DNA of 64,000 nucleotides from Bradyrhizobium sp. 138 (GTDB lineage Bacteria; Pseudomonadota; Alphaproteobacteria; Rhizobiales; Xanthobacteraceae): the NCBI RefSeq assembly GCF_023074075.1, contig NZ_JADPKT010000094.1:248001-312000 (forward strand), written 5' to 3'. Numbering within the stretch: position 1 is the stretch's first letter; each line of letters opens with the position of its first letter. The position numbers and the translations under genes were made by a program. This document shows, piece after piece, positions 42,277 to 50,608 of the stretch. A model generated the notes under the pieces. It was given only the letters and a program-made list of their open reading frames with translations. It was not told the origin of the DNA and ran no database searches.

Positions 42277-42627
42277 ATGAGCATTCAGCGTCTTGAAACC
42301 GGCCCGCGCATGAGCCAGGTCGTCGTGCACGGCAACACCGTCTATCTCGCCGGCGTCGTCGCGAACAAAGCCGCCGGCGAAAGCGTGACCAAGCAGACCC
42401 AGGACATCCTGGCGACCATCGACGGCCACCTCGCCAAGGCCGGCACCGACAAGTCGAAGCTGCTCTCGGCCACGATCTACATCACCGACATGAAGACCTT
42501 CGGCGAGATGAACGCGGTGTGGGACGCCTGGGTCTCGCCCGGCAACACCCCGGCGCGCGCCACCGTCGAAGCCAAGCTGGCGGCGCCGCAATACACCGTC
42601 GAGATCATGGTGACGGCCGCGAAGTGA
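42277..42627 (+). CDS. RidA (YjgF/YER057c/UK114) family protein
   Basis: 116 residues. The family core VVVHGNTVYLAGVVANKA, TKQTQDILATIDGHLAKAGTDKSKLLSATIYITDM and NTPARATVEAKLAAPQYTVEI is clear; the Arg in PARATVEAKL is the catalytic residue. RidA proteins deaminate reactive enamine/imine intermediates from PLP enzymes. GAGGAG stands upstream of the ATG at 42277. A non-coding stretch of about 100 bp separates it from the PHB esterase gene. Confidence 0.93.
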   Translation: MSIQRLETGPRMSQVVVHGNTVYLAGVVANKAAGESVTKQTQDILATIDGHLAKAGTDKSKLLSATIYITDMKTFGEMNAVWDAWVSPGNTPARATVEAKLAAPQYTVEIMVTAAK

Positions 42628-42640
42628 TTTGACGAAAACG

Positions 42641-42685
42641 TCACGCGCGTTGATGACCTCCGAGGTAATCGATCAACGCGCGTGA
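42641..42685. repeat. Nested inverted repeat, 14-bp outer stem
   Basis: TCACGCGCGTTGAT (42641-42654) and ATCAACGCGCGTGA (42672-42685) are perfectly complementary; inside, ACCTC (42656-42660) pairs with GAGGT (42662-42666). No T-run follows. It could be a cruciform, a terminator aided by a factor, an operator, or another scattered repeat. It lies between ridA and the NTF2 gene on the same strand. Confidence 0.7.
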
Positions 42686-42739
42686 ACCTTCGATAGTTGC
42701 GGTCAGCCGGACACCACGGCGCCATCGAAGGAGAGCACC

Positions 42740-43105
42740 ATGACCGACCCCATCACCGTCGCCCGCCGATACATCGAGCTCTGGAACGAGCGCACCGCCG
42801 GCCGACGCCGCGAACTGCTCAGCGAAAACTGGACGAATGATGCGAGCTATGTCGATCCCCTCATGAAGGGCGACGGCCGCGACGGCATCGAGGCGTTGAT
42901 CGCGGGCGTGCAGCAACGTTTTCCCGATTTCAAATTCAGCCTGATCGGCGAGCCCAACGGCTACGGCGACCACATCCGCTTTTCCTGGGGACTTGGTCCC
43001 GACGGCGCCGACAGCCCGATCAAGGGCACGGATTTCGCCGTGCTGAAGGACGGCCGGATCAGAAGCGTGACCGGCTTTCTCGATCAGGTGCCGGCCGGGG
43101 CGTGA
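42740..43105 (+). CDS. NTF2-like (SnoaL) family protein
   Basis: 121 residues. ITVARRYIELWNERTAGRRRELLSENWTNDASYVDPL is the NTF2-fold N-terminus typical of SnoaL-type proteins, with RDGIEALIAGVQQRFPDFKF following. Binding-pocket protein or small isomerase of unknown substrate. AAGGAG is placed for the ATG. It is distinct in sequence from the NTF2 protein at 32870-33328. Confidence 0.85.
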   Translation: MTDPITVARRYIELWNERTAGRRRELLSENWTNDASYVDPLMKGDGRDGIEALIAGVQQRFPDFKFSLIGEPNGYGDHIRFSWGLGPDGADSPIKGTDFAVLKDGRIRSVTGFLDQVPAGA

Positions 43106-43134
43106 GATCGCCGGAGCGATCTCGCCTGTGGCCA

Positions 43135-43260
43135 TCCTTCGAGACGCCCGCCGTTGGCGGGCCCTCAGGATGAGGATCGAATGCGTTGCGCTAATTTCAA
43201 CGAGCGCCGATGCTCCTTAGCCTCATCCTGAGGAGACTGCGAAGCGGTCGTCTCGAAGGA
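43135..43260. repeat. Palindromic repeat, TCCTTCGAGA...TCTCGAAGGA type
   Basis: Inverted ends identical to those at 21811-21937 (TCCTTCGAGA and TCTCGAAGGA) flank CCTCAGGATGAG and CTCATCCTGAGG. The two copies share the outer 20-25 bases at each end but differ in the middle. It fills most of the gap before the Lhr-type helicase gene. Confidence 0.8.
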
Positions 43261-43370
43261 CGAGGCGCGCGCTCAGGTCGCGCAAAATGCCATTGCGATA
43301 ACCCTCCTCGTGCAAGCGGCGAGGGCAGCACCCCTCGACGAAGCCATCGCTACGGCTTACCTGTCATGCC

Positions 43371-45947
43371 GTGCCGCCTCGTATCCTCCAAACATCGGCC
43401 GAGCCGGCCGCGCTGCTGCCCGCCCGCTTCCAGGCGTGGTTCGCGGCCCGCGGCTGGTCGCCGCGCCCGCATCAATTGGCGTTGCTGGAAAAGGCGCGCG
43501 AGGATGCTAGCGCGCTGCTGATCGCACCGACCGGCGCCGGCAAGACGCTGGCCGGCTTTCTGCCGACGCTGGTGGAGCTTTCGACCGAGGTGGCCGAACG
43601 GAAGGCGGGTGCGAAGCAAAGCCTCGTCTCCACCGGCCGCAGCGTGCAGCGCGCTGGCGGCCTGCACACGCTCTATATCTCGCCGCTCAAGGCGCTCGCC
43701 GTCGATATCGCGCGCAATCTGGAGCGCCCGATCGCCGAGATGGCGCTGCCGATCAAGGTCGAGACCCGCACCGGCGATACGCCGGTATCGCGGCGCCAGC
43801 GGCAGCGACGCTATCCACCTGATGTGCTGCTCACGACGCCCGAGCAGCTTGCGCTGCTGCTCTCCTCCGACGACGCGCCGTTCCTGTTCTCCTCCCTGAA
43901 GCGCATCGTGCTCGACGAGCTGCATGCGCTGGTGACGTCCAAGCGCGGCGATCTGCTCTCGCTCGGGCTCGCACGGCTGTGGCGGCTGGCGCCACAGATG
44001 CGCGCGATCGGCCTGTCGGCAACGGTGGCCGAGCCGGATCAGCTCGCGCGCTTCCTGGTGCCGCAGCTAGGCGGCCAGGAGCGAGCAGCCGACATCGTCA
44101 TCGCCGGCGGTGCGGCCCCGCCTGAGGTCGAGATGCTGGATACGCGCGAGCGGCTGCCCTGGGCCGGCCACAGCGCGCGCCATGCGCTCCCTGAAATCTA
44201 CGAGCTGATCAAGGCGAACAAGACCACGCTGGTCTTCGTCAACACCCGCAGCCAGGCCGAGATGCTGTTCCAGAATCTCTGGAGCATGAACGACGACGGC
44301 CTTGCCATCGCCCTGCATCACGGCTCGCTCGACGTCGCCCAGCGCCGCAAGGTCGAGGACGCGATGTCGGCGGGCAGATTGCGCGGCGTGGTCTGCACCT
44401 CCTCGCTCGATCTCGGCGTCGACTGGGGCGATGTCGATCTCGTCGTCAATATCGGCGCACCCAAGGGCTCCTCGCGCCTGATGCAGCGCATCGGCCGCGC
44501 CAACCACCGCCTCGACGAGGCCTCGCGCGCGGTGTTGGTGCCGGCCAATCGGTTCGAAGTGCTGGAGTGCCGTGTCGCCATCGACGCGATCGCTGAGAAC
44601 GCGCAGGATACGCCGCCATTGCGCACGGGCGGTCTCGACGTGCTGGCCCAGCACGTGCTGGGCTGTGCCTGTGGCGAGCCGTTCCTCTCCGATGAACTTT
44701 ATGCCGAGATTCGCACCGCTGCGCCTTACGCCGATCTGTCACGGCAGGATTTCGACGACGTCGTCGATTTCGTCGCGTCCGGCGGCTACGCGCTGAAGAC
44801 CTACGAGCGCTTCGCCCGCATCAAGCAGGACAAGGAGGGGCGCTGGCGCGTCGCCAATCCCAAGGTGCGGCAGAGCTACCGCATGAATGTCGGCACCATC
44901 GTCGAGGACGACATGCTGAAGGTGCGCCTGGTGCGCTCGCGCGGTGGCGCTAGCGGTTCGACCGGCGTGATCGCGCGCGGCGGCCGGCTGCTTGGCGAGA
45001 TCGAGGAGGCCTTCATCGAGGGCCTCTCGCCCGGCGACACCTTCGTGTTCTCGGGCGAGGTGGTGCGCTACGAGACTCTGGTCGAGGACCAGGTCTATGT
45101 CTCGCGCGCGCATGACAAGGACCCGAAGGTGCCGTCCTATATGGGCGGAAAATTCCCGCTCTCGACCTATCTGGCCGAACGCGTGCGCCGGCTGCTCGAT
45201 GACGGGCGCGCCTGGGGCGGCTTGCCGGAGCAGGTGCGCGACTGGCTGTCGCTGCAAAAAGACGTCAGCCAAGTGCCGGCGGTGCGCGAGCTTCTGGTCG
45301 AAAGCTTTCCGCGCGCCAACAAGCATTATCTGGTCTGCTACCCCTTCGAGGGACGCCTTGCGCATCAGACCCTCGGCATGCTGCTGACGCGCCGGCTGGA
45401 GCGCGCTCGCGCGCGGCCGCTCGGCTTCGTTGCCAATGAATATGCGGTGGTGATCTGGGGACTTGGCGATCTCTCCTTCATGATCCGCGACGATCGGATC
45501 GACCTCAACGCGCTGTTCGACCCCGACATGCTCGGCGACGATCTCGAGGCGTGGCTCGCCGAATCCGCGCTGATGAAGCGCACGTTCCGCAACTGCGCCA
45601 TCATCTCCGGCCTGATCGCACGTCGCCACACCGGCGAAGAGAAGACCCGCCGCCAGGTGCTGTTCTCGACCGATCTCGTCTATGACGTGCTGCGCAAGCA
45701 CCAGGCCGATCACGTGCTGCTGCGCGCCGCACGCGCCGATGCCGCCACCGGCCTGCTCGATTTGCGCCGCCTCAGCGACATGCTGATGCGCATCCATGGC
45801 CGCATCACGCACCGGGAACTCGACCACGTCTCCCCGCTGGCGGTGCCCGTGATGCTGGAAATCGGCCGCGAGTCAGTTTATGGCGAAGCTGCAGACGAGC
45901 TGCTGGCGGAGGCCGCCGATGAGCTCGTCAAAGAGGCGATGGGATAA
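43371..45947 (+). CDS. Ligase-associated DNA damage response DEXH-box helicase (Lhr core)
   Basis: 858 residues. The superfamily 2 helicase core has APTGAGKT (Walker A, 52-59), LDELHAL (DExH, about 182), GLSATV (motif III), and QRIGRANHR (motif VI); a winged-helix and C-terminal Lhr-core domain follow. It unwinds DNA 3'-5' using ATP. The start is GTG, giving MPPRILQTS. It is the helicase of the set whose exonuclease and ligase lie at 24372-27067. The PdeM gene follows within about 55 bp. Confidence 0.94.
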   Translation: MPPRILQTSAEPAALLPARFQAWFAARGWSPRPHQLALLEKAREDASALLIAPTGAGKTLAGFLPTLVELSTEVAERKAGAKQSLVSTGRSVQRAGGLHTLYISPLKALAVDIARNLERPIAEMALPIKVETRTGDTPVSRRQRQRRYPPDVLLTTPEQLALLLSSDDAPFLFSSLKRIVLDELHALVTSKRGDLLSLGLARLWRLAPQMRAIGLSATVAEPDQLARFLVPQLGGQERAADIVIAGGAAPPEVEMLDTRERLPWAGHSARHALPEIYELIKANKTTLVFVNTRSQAEMLFQNLWSMNDDGLAIALHHGSLDVAQRRKVEDAMSAGRLRGVVCTSSLDLGVDWGDVDLVVNIGAPKGSSRLMQRIGRANHRLDEASRAVLVPANRFEVLECRVAIDAIAENAQDTPPLRTGGLDVLAQHVLGCACGEPFLSDELYAEIRTAAPYADLSRQDFDDVVDFVASGGYALKTYERFARIKQDKEGRWRVANPKVRQSYRMNVGTIVEDDMLKVRLVRSRGGASGSTGVIARGGRLLGEIEEAFIEGLSPGDTFVFSGEVVRYETLVEDQVYVSRAHDKDPKVPSYMGGKFPLSTYLAERVRRLLDDGRAWGGLPEQVRDWLSLQKDVSQVPAVRELLVESFPRANKHYLVCYPFEGRLAHQTLGMLLTRRLERARARPLGFVANEYAVVIWGLGDLSFMIRDDRIDLNALFDPDMLGDDLEAWLAESALMKRTFRNCAIISGLIARRHTGEEKTRRQVLFSTDLVYDVLRKHQADHVLLRAARADAATGLLDLRRLSDMLMRIHGRITHRELDHVSPLAVPVMLEIGRESVYGEAADELLAEAADELVKEAMG

Positions 45948-46000
45948 GAGCAGGTTCGGACGTGACGGTTGGCGCGCAGATTTCGGGAGATGTCGACGAC

Positions 46001-46672
46001 ATGCGCGTGTCCACAGTCAGCATCAGCGATGTGACCTTTACTGCCGATCTCTCCGGCGCGCTGTTCTGGGAAGAGCAGCGCCTGCTGGTCGTCTCCGACC
46101 TGCATCTGGAAAAAGGCTCGAGCTTCGCCACCCGCGGCGTGCTGCTGCCGCCTTACGATACACTGGCAACGCTGAGCCGTCTCGCTGCTGTCATCTCCCG
46201 CCATGATCCGCGTACCGTCATCGCGCTCGGCGACAGCTTTCACGATCGCTCCGCGCATGAGCGGTTGTCGCCGGACGATCGCGACGCCGTCGCCGCGCTC
46301 CAGGCCGGCCGCGACTGGATCTGGATCTCCGGCAATCACGATCCGATGCTGCCGCGCGATCTCGGCGGCACGGTCGCCGATGAGGTGGCGATCGGCCCGA
46401 TCACCTTCCGCCACGAGCCCACCGGCGCGCAGGGCGAGATCGCCGGCCATCTCCATCCCAAGGCGCGCGTGTCCGCGCGCGGCCGTTCGATGGAGCGCCG
46501 CTGCTTCGCCTCCGACGGGATGCGCGCGGTGATGCCGGCGTTCGGCGCTTATGCCGGCGGCCTCAGCATCCGCGACGCTGCCTTCGCAAAAATCTTCCCG
46601 GCCAATGGTTTTGTCGCCCATCTCCTGGGCGACCGCCGCGTCCACGCCATTGCGGCCTCACGCTGTTCCTGA
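46001..46672 (+). CDS. pdeM: Ligase-associated DNA damage response endonuclease PdeM
   Basis: About 223 residues. Metallophosphoesterase fold: SDLHLEKG (32-39), GDSFHD (77-82), GNHD (111-114) and GHLHPK (149-154) carry the dinuclear metal ligands. PdeM-type enzymes cut DNA near ends and act with the Lhr helicase. The frame is open from a GTG at 45962; the ATG at 46001 is preferred because it matches the family start and follows GGGAG. It is downstream of the helicase gene and upstream of an SOS box. Confidence 0.9.
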   Translation: MRVSTVSISDVTFTADLSGALFWEEQRLLVVSDLHLEKGSSFATRGVLLPPYDTLATLSRLAAVISRHDPRTVIALGDSFHDRSAHERLSPDDRDAVAALQAGRDWIWISGNHDPMLPRDLGGTVADEVAIGPITFRHEPTGAQGEIAGHLHPKARVSARGRSMERRCFASDGMRAVMPAFGAYAGGLSIRDAAFAKIFPANGFVAHLLGDRRVHAIAASRCS

Positions 46673-46690
46673 GATTTCAGGGTGCCCTCG

Positions 46691-46705
46691 GAACAAATTA
46701 AGAAC
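46691..46705. promoter_or_regulatory. LexA (SOS) box GAAC-N7-GAAC
   Basis: GAAC (46691-46694) and GAAC (46702-46705) are separated by seven bases (AAATTAA). This is the direct-repeat LexA operator typical of alphaproteobacteria (written GTTC-N7-GTTC on the other strand). It stands about 85 bp upstream of an uncharacterised gene and 19 bp after the PdeM stop, in an A+T-rich stretch. Confidence 0.8.
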
Positions 46706-46790
46706 ACTTTAGCAAGTCTTTGATATATCATTGTGATTCGGCGCGTTGCCGACACAATATCTAGCGTCTGTCAGACTTTGCGAGGACTAG

Positions 46791-47222
46791 ATGTCCACCA
46801 TCGCCTTCGATCAATTCGCCCTCACCCGGATCGCCGATTTCGCGCGCTCGCTGTCGCGGCTGCATCAGGCCGCGCGGCGCCAGCGGATCGACGACGACCA
46901 GTTCGACCGCGAGTTCAACGCGGTGTGCCAGTCGATCTGGGGCTACACCATCGACGATGTCAGCGATGATCTGTTCTCGATTGAGGATCATCTGTTTCTC
47001 GACACGCTGGACGAAGCGCATGCGCGCATCTTCGCGGCCGAGCAGGGCTATGACCTCGTCGGCGATCACGGCATGCTGACGGACTGGTGGGGTTTTTGCT
47101 GGATGATCCTGGCCGAGAAGCGCGGCTTGTTGACGCCGGACAACCGCGCCGCCGCGCGCGCGGCGATCGAGGAGAAATATCTGGCGGCGCCGAACGTGAT
47201 CGGGGTGATCATCGGAAGGTGA
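46791..47222 (+). CDS. Uncharacterised protein, candidate SOS-induced gene
   Basis: 143 residues, no signal peptide, no membrane segment. It contains acidic-rich, amphipathic regions (IDDDQFDREFNAVCQSIWGYTIDDVSDDLFSIED in part) and ends VIGVIIGR. I recognise no domain. The ATG at 46791 is preceded by TTGCGAGGACTAG (GAGG eight bases upstream). A consensus LexA box lies upstream at 46691-46705 and the gene follows the ligase-associated repair genes, so a damage-response role is a fair inference. Confidence 0.7.
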   Translation: MSTIAFDQFALTRIADFARSLSRLHQAARRQRIDDDQFDREFNAVCQSIWGYTIDDVSDDLFSIEDHLFLDTLDEAHARIFAAEQGYDLVGDHGMLTDWWGFCWMILAEKRGLLTPDNRAAARAAIEEKYLAAPNVIGVIIGR

Positions 47223-47227
47223 TCGCC

Positions 47228-47381
47228 GTGCCCCGGACAAAGCGCAACGCTCCCGGCGATGCGAAGCATCGTCCGGTGCGATGCGCTGCAGAGCAGGGGT
47301 CCATGTCTCCAAGAGTAACCGTGTGGCGTGGGTCCCGGCTCTGCGTCGCGTCATTGCATGCCGCGCCGTCGTCCGGGACAC
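47228..47381. repeat. Palindromic repeat, GTGCCCCGGAC / GTCCGGGACAC type
   Basis: GTGCCCCGGAC at 47228 and GTCCGGGACAC at 47371-47381 are inverted, with GGTCCCGGCTCTGCGTCGCG inside. Related to 29763-29899 and 49738-49788. Lies between the candidate SOS gene and DUF2865, which converge. Confidence 0.65.
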
Positions 47382-47385
47382 GAGA

Positions 47386-48204
47386 TCAATCCAACCCCGC
47401 GCGCTTGGCCGGCTTCTGCGTCTTCGGCACCGATACATCCGGCAGCGCTTCGCGCACGATCTCAGGCGAGATCGGCGCATCTGCCGACACCGTCTCCGCC
47501 CGCACTGGGGCTACTTTCATCTCGCCGAGTCGCGCGCGGACCTGGGCGGTGAGGCCGGGATAGGAGGCAACCGGGGTGAAGTCGGCAGCCTGGTCGTTGC
47601 CGACGCGGATGCCGGTATAGGCGACGAGGCCGTCAGTGGTGGCGATCACGTCGCCGGCCTTCAGCGAGGAGTCCAGCGCAAGATCGACCGGGGCAAGGCC
47701 GACCGGCTCGCGGCCGTTGCAGGTGCAGTCGGCGCGCAGCGCCTTGCGGTAGGCGAACGCGTTCTCGCTGTCGGCGTAGCGCTCGCCGGTCTGCGACGCG
47801 GCACCATCGATCGAGGAGCCGAAATAGACCTTGGTCGCGCTGGCGGGACAGAACGCCTGGCACATCTGGGCCGGCGAGGCGAGGCCGCGCATCAGCGGAA
47901 AATACTTGCCGTCGCAGCTGCGCACGCAGAAGGCCGGGCCCGAACCGCCTGCCGCAGCCGAGCGTGTCGGCGGCACATATTGCGGGGTTGCGGCATTTTG
48001 CTGGCCGATGAAGGGATCGGCGTAGGAGCTCGCCTGTTGCGGCACCTCGCGCTGCGGCCGCTGCTGCTGCATGCCGCCGAAGAAGAAGTCGAACAGGCCT
48101 TCGGCCGAAACCGGGGCGGGAGCCGCAAGCAGCGGTGCTGCAAGCGTAGCGGCCACAAGCATCGCGCGACGCCGCCGGCGCGCATGGGACAGGACTGTAC
48201 GCAA
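47386..48204 (-). CDS. DUF2865 domain-containing exported protein
   Basis: 272 residues. A signal peptide (about 15-35, ending VSA) is followed by a Gln/Pro/Gly-rich stretch and then the DUF2865 core AFCVRSCDGKYFPLMRG...AQMCQAFCPASATKVYFGS, with conserved Cys. Function unknown; the Cys pairs suggest disulfides in the periplasm. It is found in Bradyrhizobium and relatives. It stands alone. Confidence 0.83.
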   Translation of the reverse strand: MRTVLSHARRRRRAMLVAATLAAPLLAAPAPVSAEGLFDFFFGGMQQQRPQREVPQQASSYADPFIGQQNAATPQYVPPTRSAAAGGSGPAFCVRSCDGKYFPLMRGLASPAQMCQAFCPASATKVYFGSSIDGAASQTGERYADSENAFAYRKALRADCTCNGREPVGLAPVDLALDSSLKAGDVIATTDGLVAYTGIRVGNDQAADFTPVASYPGLTAQVRARLGEMKVAPVRAETVSADAPISPEIVREALPDVSVPKTQKPAKRAGLD

Positions 48205-48303
48205 CGCTCACTCCACCCGACGCTACTGAACCGGCCGAGACCCGAGGGGATCTCAGCACATGATTCACCATAAGGCGGGATGGTAAATGAGCGGTTGCTT
48301 CAC

Positions 48304-48325
48304 CTCGCCCCGCAAGCGGGGCGAG
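48304..48325. repeat. Short palindrome after pyrE
   Basis: CTCGCCCCGC (48304-48313) and GCGGGGCGAG (48316-48325) form a ten-base perfect stem with a two-base loop. On the minus strand it is 13 bp after the pyrE stop. It is of the same kind as 27106-27127. No T-run. Confidence 0.65.
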
Positions 48326-48337
48326 GGAGAGGAGAGA

Positions 48338-48901
48338 TCACCCCTTCAAGAATTCCGACGCCTTGTACAGCGCGCGGAACGGCAGGCCGGCTGCACCGAA
48401 CGTATCGGTGGCGCCTTCCTCGCGATCGACCATGGTCAGCACCAGTACCACCTCGGCACCGGTCTCGCGCACGGATTCCACCGCCTTCATCGCCGAGCCG
48501 CCGGTGGTGGTGACGTCCTCGACGATCACGACGCGCTTGCCTGCCAGCGTCTCGCCCTTGGGCAGGCCTTCGATCGCGAGCTTGGCGCCATGCTCCTTCG
48601 GCTTCTTGCGCACGAAGAAGGCCGCGATCGGATGGCCCTTGATCCACGAGATCTGCGCCAGTGCGCCGGCGAGCGGCACCGCGCCCATCTCGAGCCCGCC
48701 AATGAAATCGAGATTGTCGTCCTTCAGCGCCTCATAGGTCAGCTCGGCGAGCAGGGTCGCTCCCTCGGGGTCGAGCATGGTCGGCTTGAGGTTGAAGTAG
48801 AAATCGCTCTTGCGGCCCGACGCGAGCGTCACCTCGCCGCGGCCGAAGGAGCGCCGGCGGATGATTTCGAACAGGCGGGCGCGGGAGGCAGATTTCGACA
48901 C
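48338..48901 (-). CDS. pyrE: Orotate phosphoribosyltransferase
   Basis: 187 residues. VVIVEDVTTTGGSAMKAVESV is the PRPP-binding loop and DFYFNLKPTMLDPEG and FIGGLEMGAVPLAGALA are the orotate-binding parts. It transfers ribose phosphate from PRPP to orotate, the step after PyrD in pyrimidine synthesis (pyrD is at 29908-31005). It is a shorter form than the E. coli enzyme, matching alphaproteobacterial PyrE. Start at ATG 48901. Confidence 0.95.
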   Translation of the reverse strand: MSKSASRARLFEIIRRRSFGRGEVTLASGRKSDFYFNLKPTMLDPEGATLLAELTYEALKDDNLDFIGGLEMGAVPLAGALAQISWIKGHPIAAFFVRKKPKEHGAKLAIEGLPKGETLAGKRVVIVEDVTTTGGSAMKAVESVRETGAEVVLVLTMVDREEGATDTFGAAGLPFRALYKASEFLKG

Positions 48902-49085
48902 GGCGGTCCCTCGAACAGCTTTTTAGAGGAGGCGGAATTTATCCGCGACAGCAGCGACATTCCAGAGGGGGCGTCCCTCGTCAACAGGGATCGGCCATCC
49001 CCGGCTGCCGGTTGTGGGGCTGCGACCTTCTGGAGTAGTTGAGGGCCCAAGTCGGGCACCACGCCTCCTCGAGAAGGAAATGGGA

Positions 49086-49712
49086 ATGACCATCGAGCTG
49101 CACACCTGGAACACACCGAACGGCCGCAAGATCTCGGTCGCGCTGGAGGAGATGGGGCTGCCCTACAAGGTGATCCCGGTGAACATCACCAAGGGCGAGC
49201 AGATGGCGCCCGGGTTCCTCAAGCTCTCCCCGAACAACAAGATCCCCGCGATCGTCGACCCCGAGGGCCCGGACGGCAAGCCCGTCAGCATCTTCGAATC
49301 GGGCGCGATCCTGCTCTATCTCGGTGAAAAGACCGGCAAATTCCTGCCCAAATCGCTTGTCCAGCGGATTCCGGTCTACGAATGGCTGATGTGGCAGATG
49401 GGCGGCTTTGGTCCGATGCCGGGCCAAGTGCACCATTTCATCGCGCTCGAGAACGAGCAGGACCGTGCCTATGGCCTGAAGCGCTACATGGCGGAGACGC
49501 GCCGGCTCTATGGCGTGCTCGACCGCCGGCTGGCGGATCACGACTTCGTCGCCGGCGACCTCTCGATTGCCGATTTTGCCATCCTGGGCTGGGCCTGGCG
49601 TCACCCTCGCCACAAGGTTGATCTGGCCGACTTCCCCAACGTCAAGCGCTGGTATGAGGCCCTGATGGCCCGTCCGGCCGTGAAGCGGGGGATGGACACG
49701 AAGCTGGACTAG
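49086..49712 (+). CDS. Glutathione S-transferase family protein (YfcG-like)
   Basis: 208 residues. N-terminal thioredoxin fold: LHTWNTPNGRKISVALEEMGLPYKVIPVNITKGEQ, then SPNNKIPAIVDPE with the conserved cis-Pro, and IFESGAILLYL with the GSH-binding ES pair; helical C-terminal domain ends PAVKRGM. It resembles YfcG/YghU GSTs with disulfide-bond oxidoreductase activity. GAAGGAA is placed at seven bases before the ATG at 49086. It is divergent from pyrE with about 185 bp between starts. Confidence 0.9.
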   Translation: MTIELHTWNTPNGRKISVALEEMGLPYKVIPVNITKGEQMAPGFLKLSPNNKIPAIVDPEGPDGKPVSIFESGAILLYLGEKTGKFLPKSLVQRIPVYEWLMWQMGGFGPMPGQVHHFIALENEQDRAYGLKRYMAETRRLYGVLDRRLADHDFVAGDLSIADFAILGWAWRHPRHKVDLADFPNVKRWYEALMARPAVKRGMDTKLD

Positions 49713-49737
49713 CCTGACACCGAGCTCTCGCGCCGCG

Positions 49738-49788
49738 TGCCCCGGACGCGACGTAACGCAAGAGCGCTGCAGCGCTTCCGGGCCACGG
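49738..49788. repeat. Short palindromic repeat after the GST gene
   Basis: GTGCCCCGGACGCG and CGCTTCCGGGCCAC are inverted ends; AGCGCTGCAGCGCT lies inside. Same kind as 29763-29899. It lies between convergent genes (GST and LysE type). Confidence 0.6.
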
Positions 49789-49809
49789 GCGCGCGGCTTG
49801 TGGCGTCGG

Positions 49810-50445
49810 CTACACCTTCTTCGCTTCCACCGCCATCCGCACCGCGAGCCCCGCCAGCACCGTGCCCATCAGCCAGCGCTGCACCAGCATCCAGCTCGGC
49901 CGATTTGCCAGGAACAGCGCGATCGATCCCGCCGCCAGCGCGATCATCGCATTCACGCTGACGCTGATCGCGATCTGGATCGCCCCGAGCACCACTGACT
50001 GCGCCAGCACGCTGCCGGCGGCGGGATCGATGAACTGCGGCAGCAGCGCCAGATACAGCATCGCGATCTTCGGGTTGAGCAGGTTGGTGACGAAGCCCAT
50101 CGCGAACAATTTGCGCGGGCTGTCGATGGCGAGCTTCCTGACCTGGAACGGTGATCGTCCGCCCGGCTTCACCGCCTGCCAGGCGAGCCACAGCAGATAA
50201 CCGGCGCCGGCAAAGCGCAGCGCGTCATAGGCGAAGGGAATGGCGAGCAAAAGCGCCGTGATGCCGAACGCCGCGCACAGCATGTAGAACACGAAGCCGA
50301 GCGCCACGCCGCCGAGCGAGACGATGCCGGCCACTGGGCCCTGCGTGATCGAGCGGGAGATCAGATAGATCATGTTCGGTCCCGGCGTGAGCACGAGACC
50401 GAGGCAGACCAGGGCGAAGCCGAGCAGGGCGGAGGTGTGGGGCAT
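49810..50445 (-). CDS. LysE family translocator
   Basis: 211 residues with six hydrophobic segments. LVLTPGPNMIYLISRSITQGPVAGIVSLGGVALG is the conserved N-terminal part of RhtB/LysE exporters that remove amino acids or homoserine lactones from the cytoplasm. Substrate unknown. It is monocistronic. A palindromic repeat lies upstream between it and polA. Confidence 0.9.
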   Translation of the reverse strand: MPHTSALLGFALVCLGLVLTPGPNMIYLISRSITQGPVAGIVSLGGVALGFVFYMLCAAFGITALLLAIPFAYDALRFAGAGYLLWLAWQAVKPGGRSPFQVRKLAIDSPRKLFAMGFVTNLLNPKIAMLYLALLPQFIDPAAGSVLAQSVVLGAIQIAISVSVNAMIALAAGSIALFLANRPSWMLVQRWLMGTVLAGLAVRMAVEAKKV

Positions 50446-50547
50446 GGGTGAATCGGTGCGGGGACGGCTGTGGTTCTAATACGCGCGGCGAAGTGGGGCC
50501 ATCACGCAATTGCTCGGAGGACAATTGAGCTCGCCTCTCACCTCGAT

Positions 50548-50591
50548 GTCGTCCCCGCCTAGTGCGGAATTGCGCCCTAGGCGAGGACGAC
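50548..50591. repeat. Short palindromic repeat, GTCGTCCCCGCC...GGCGAGGACGAC type
   Basis: GTCGTCCCCGCCTAG (50548) and CTAGGCGAGGACGAC (50577-50591) are inverted with one mismatch. A related element is at 53764-53808. Lies just after the polA stop and may act in transcription stop, though no T-run is seen. Confidence 0.65.
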
Positions 50592-50608
50592 ACCGGGTGT
50601 GTGGCGCG

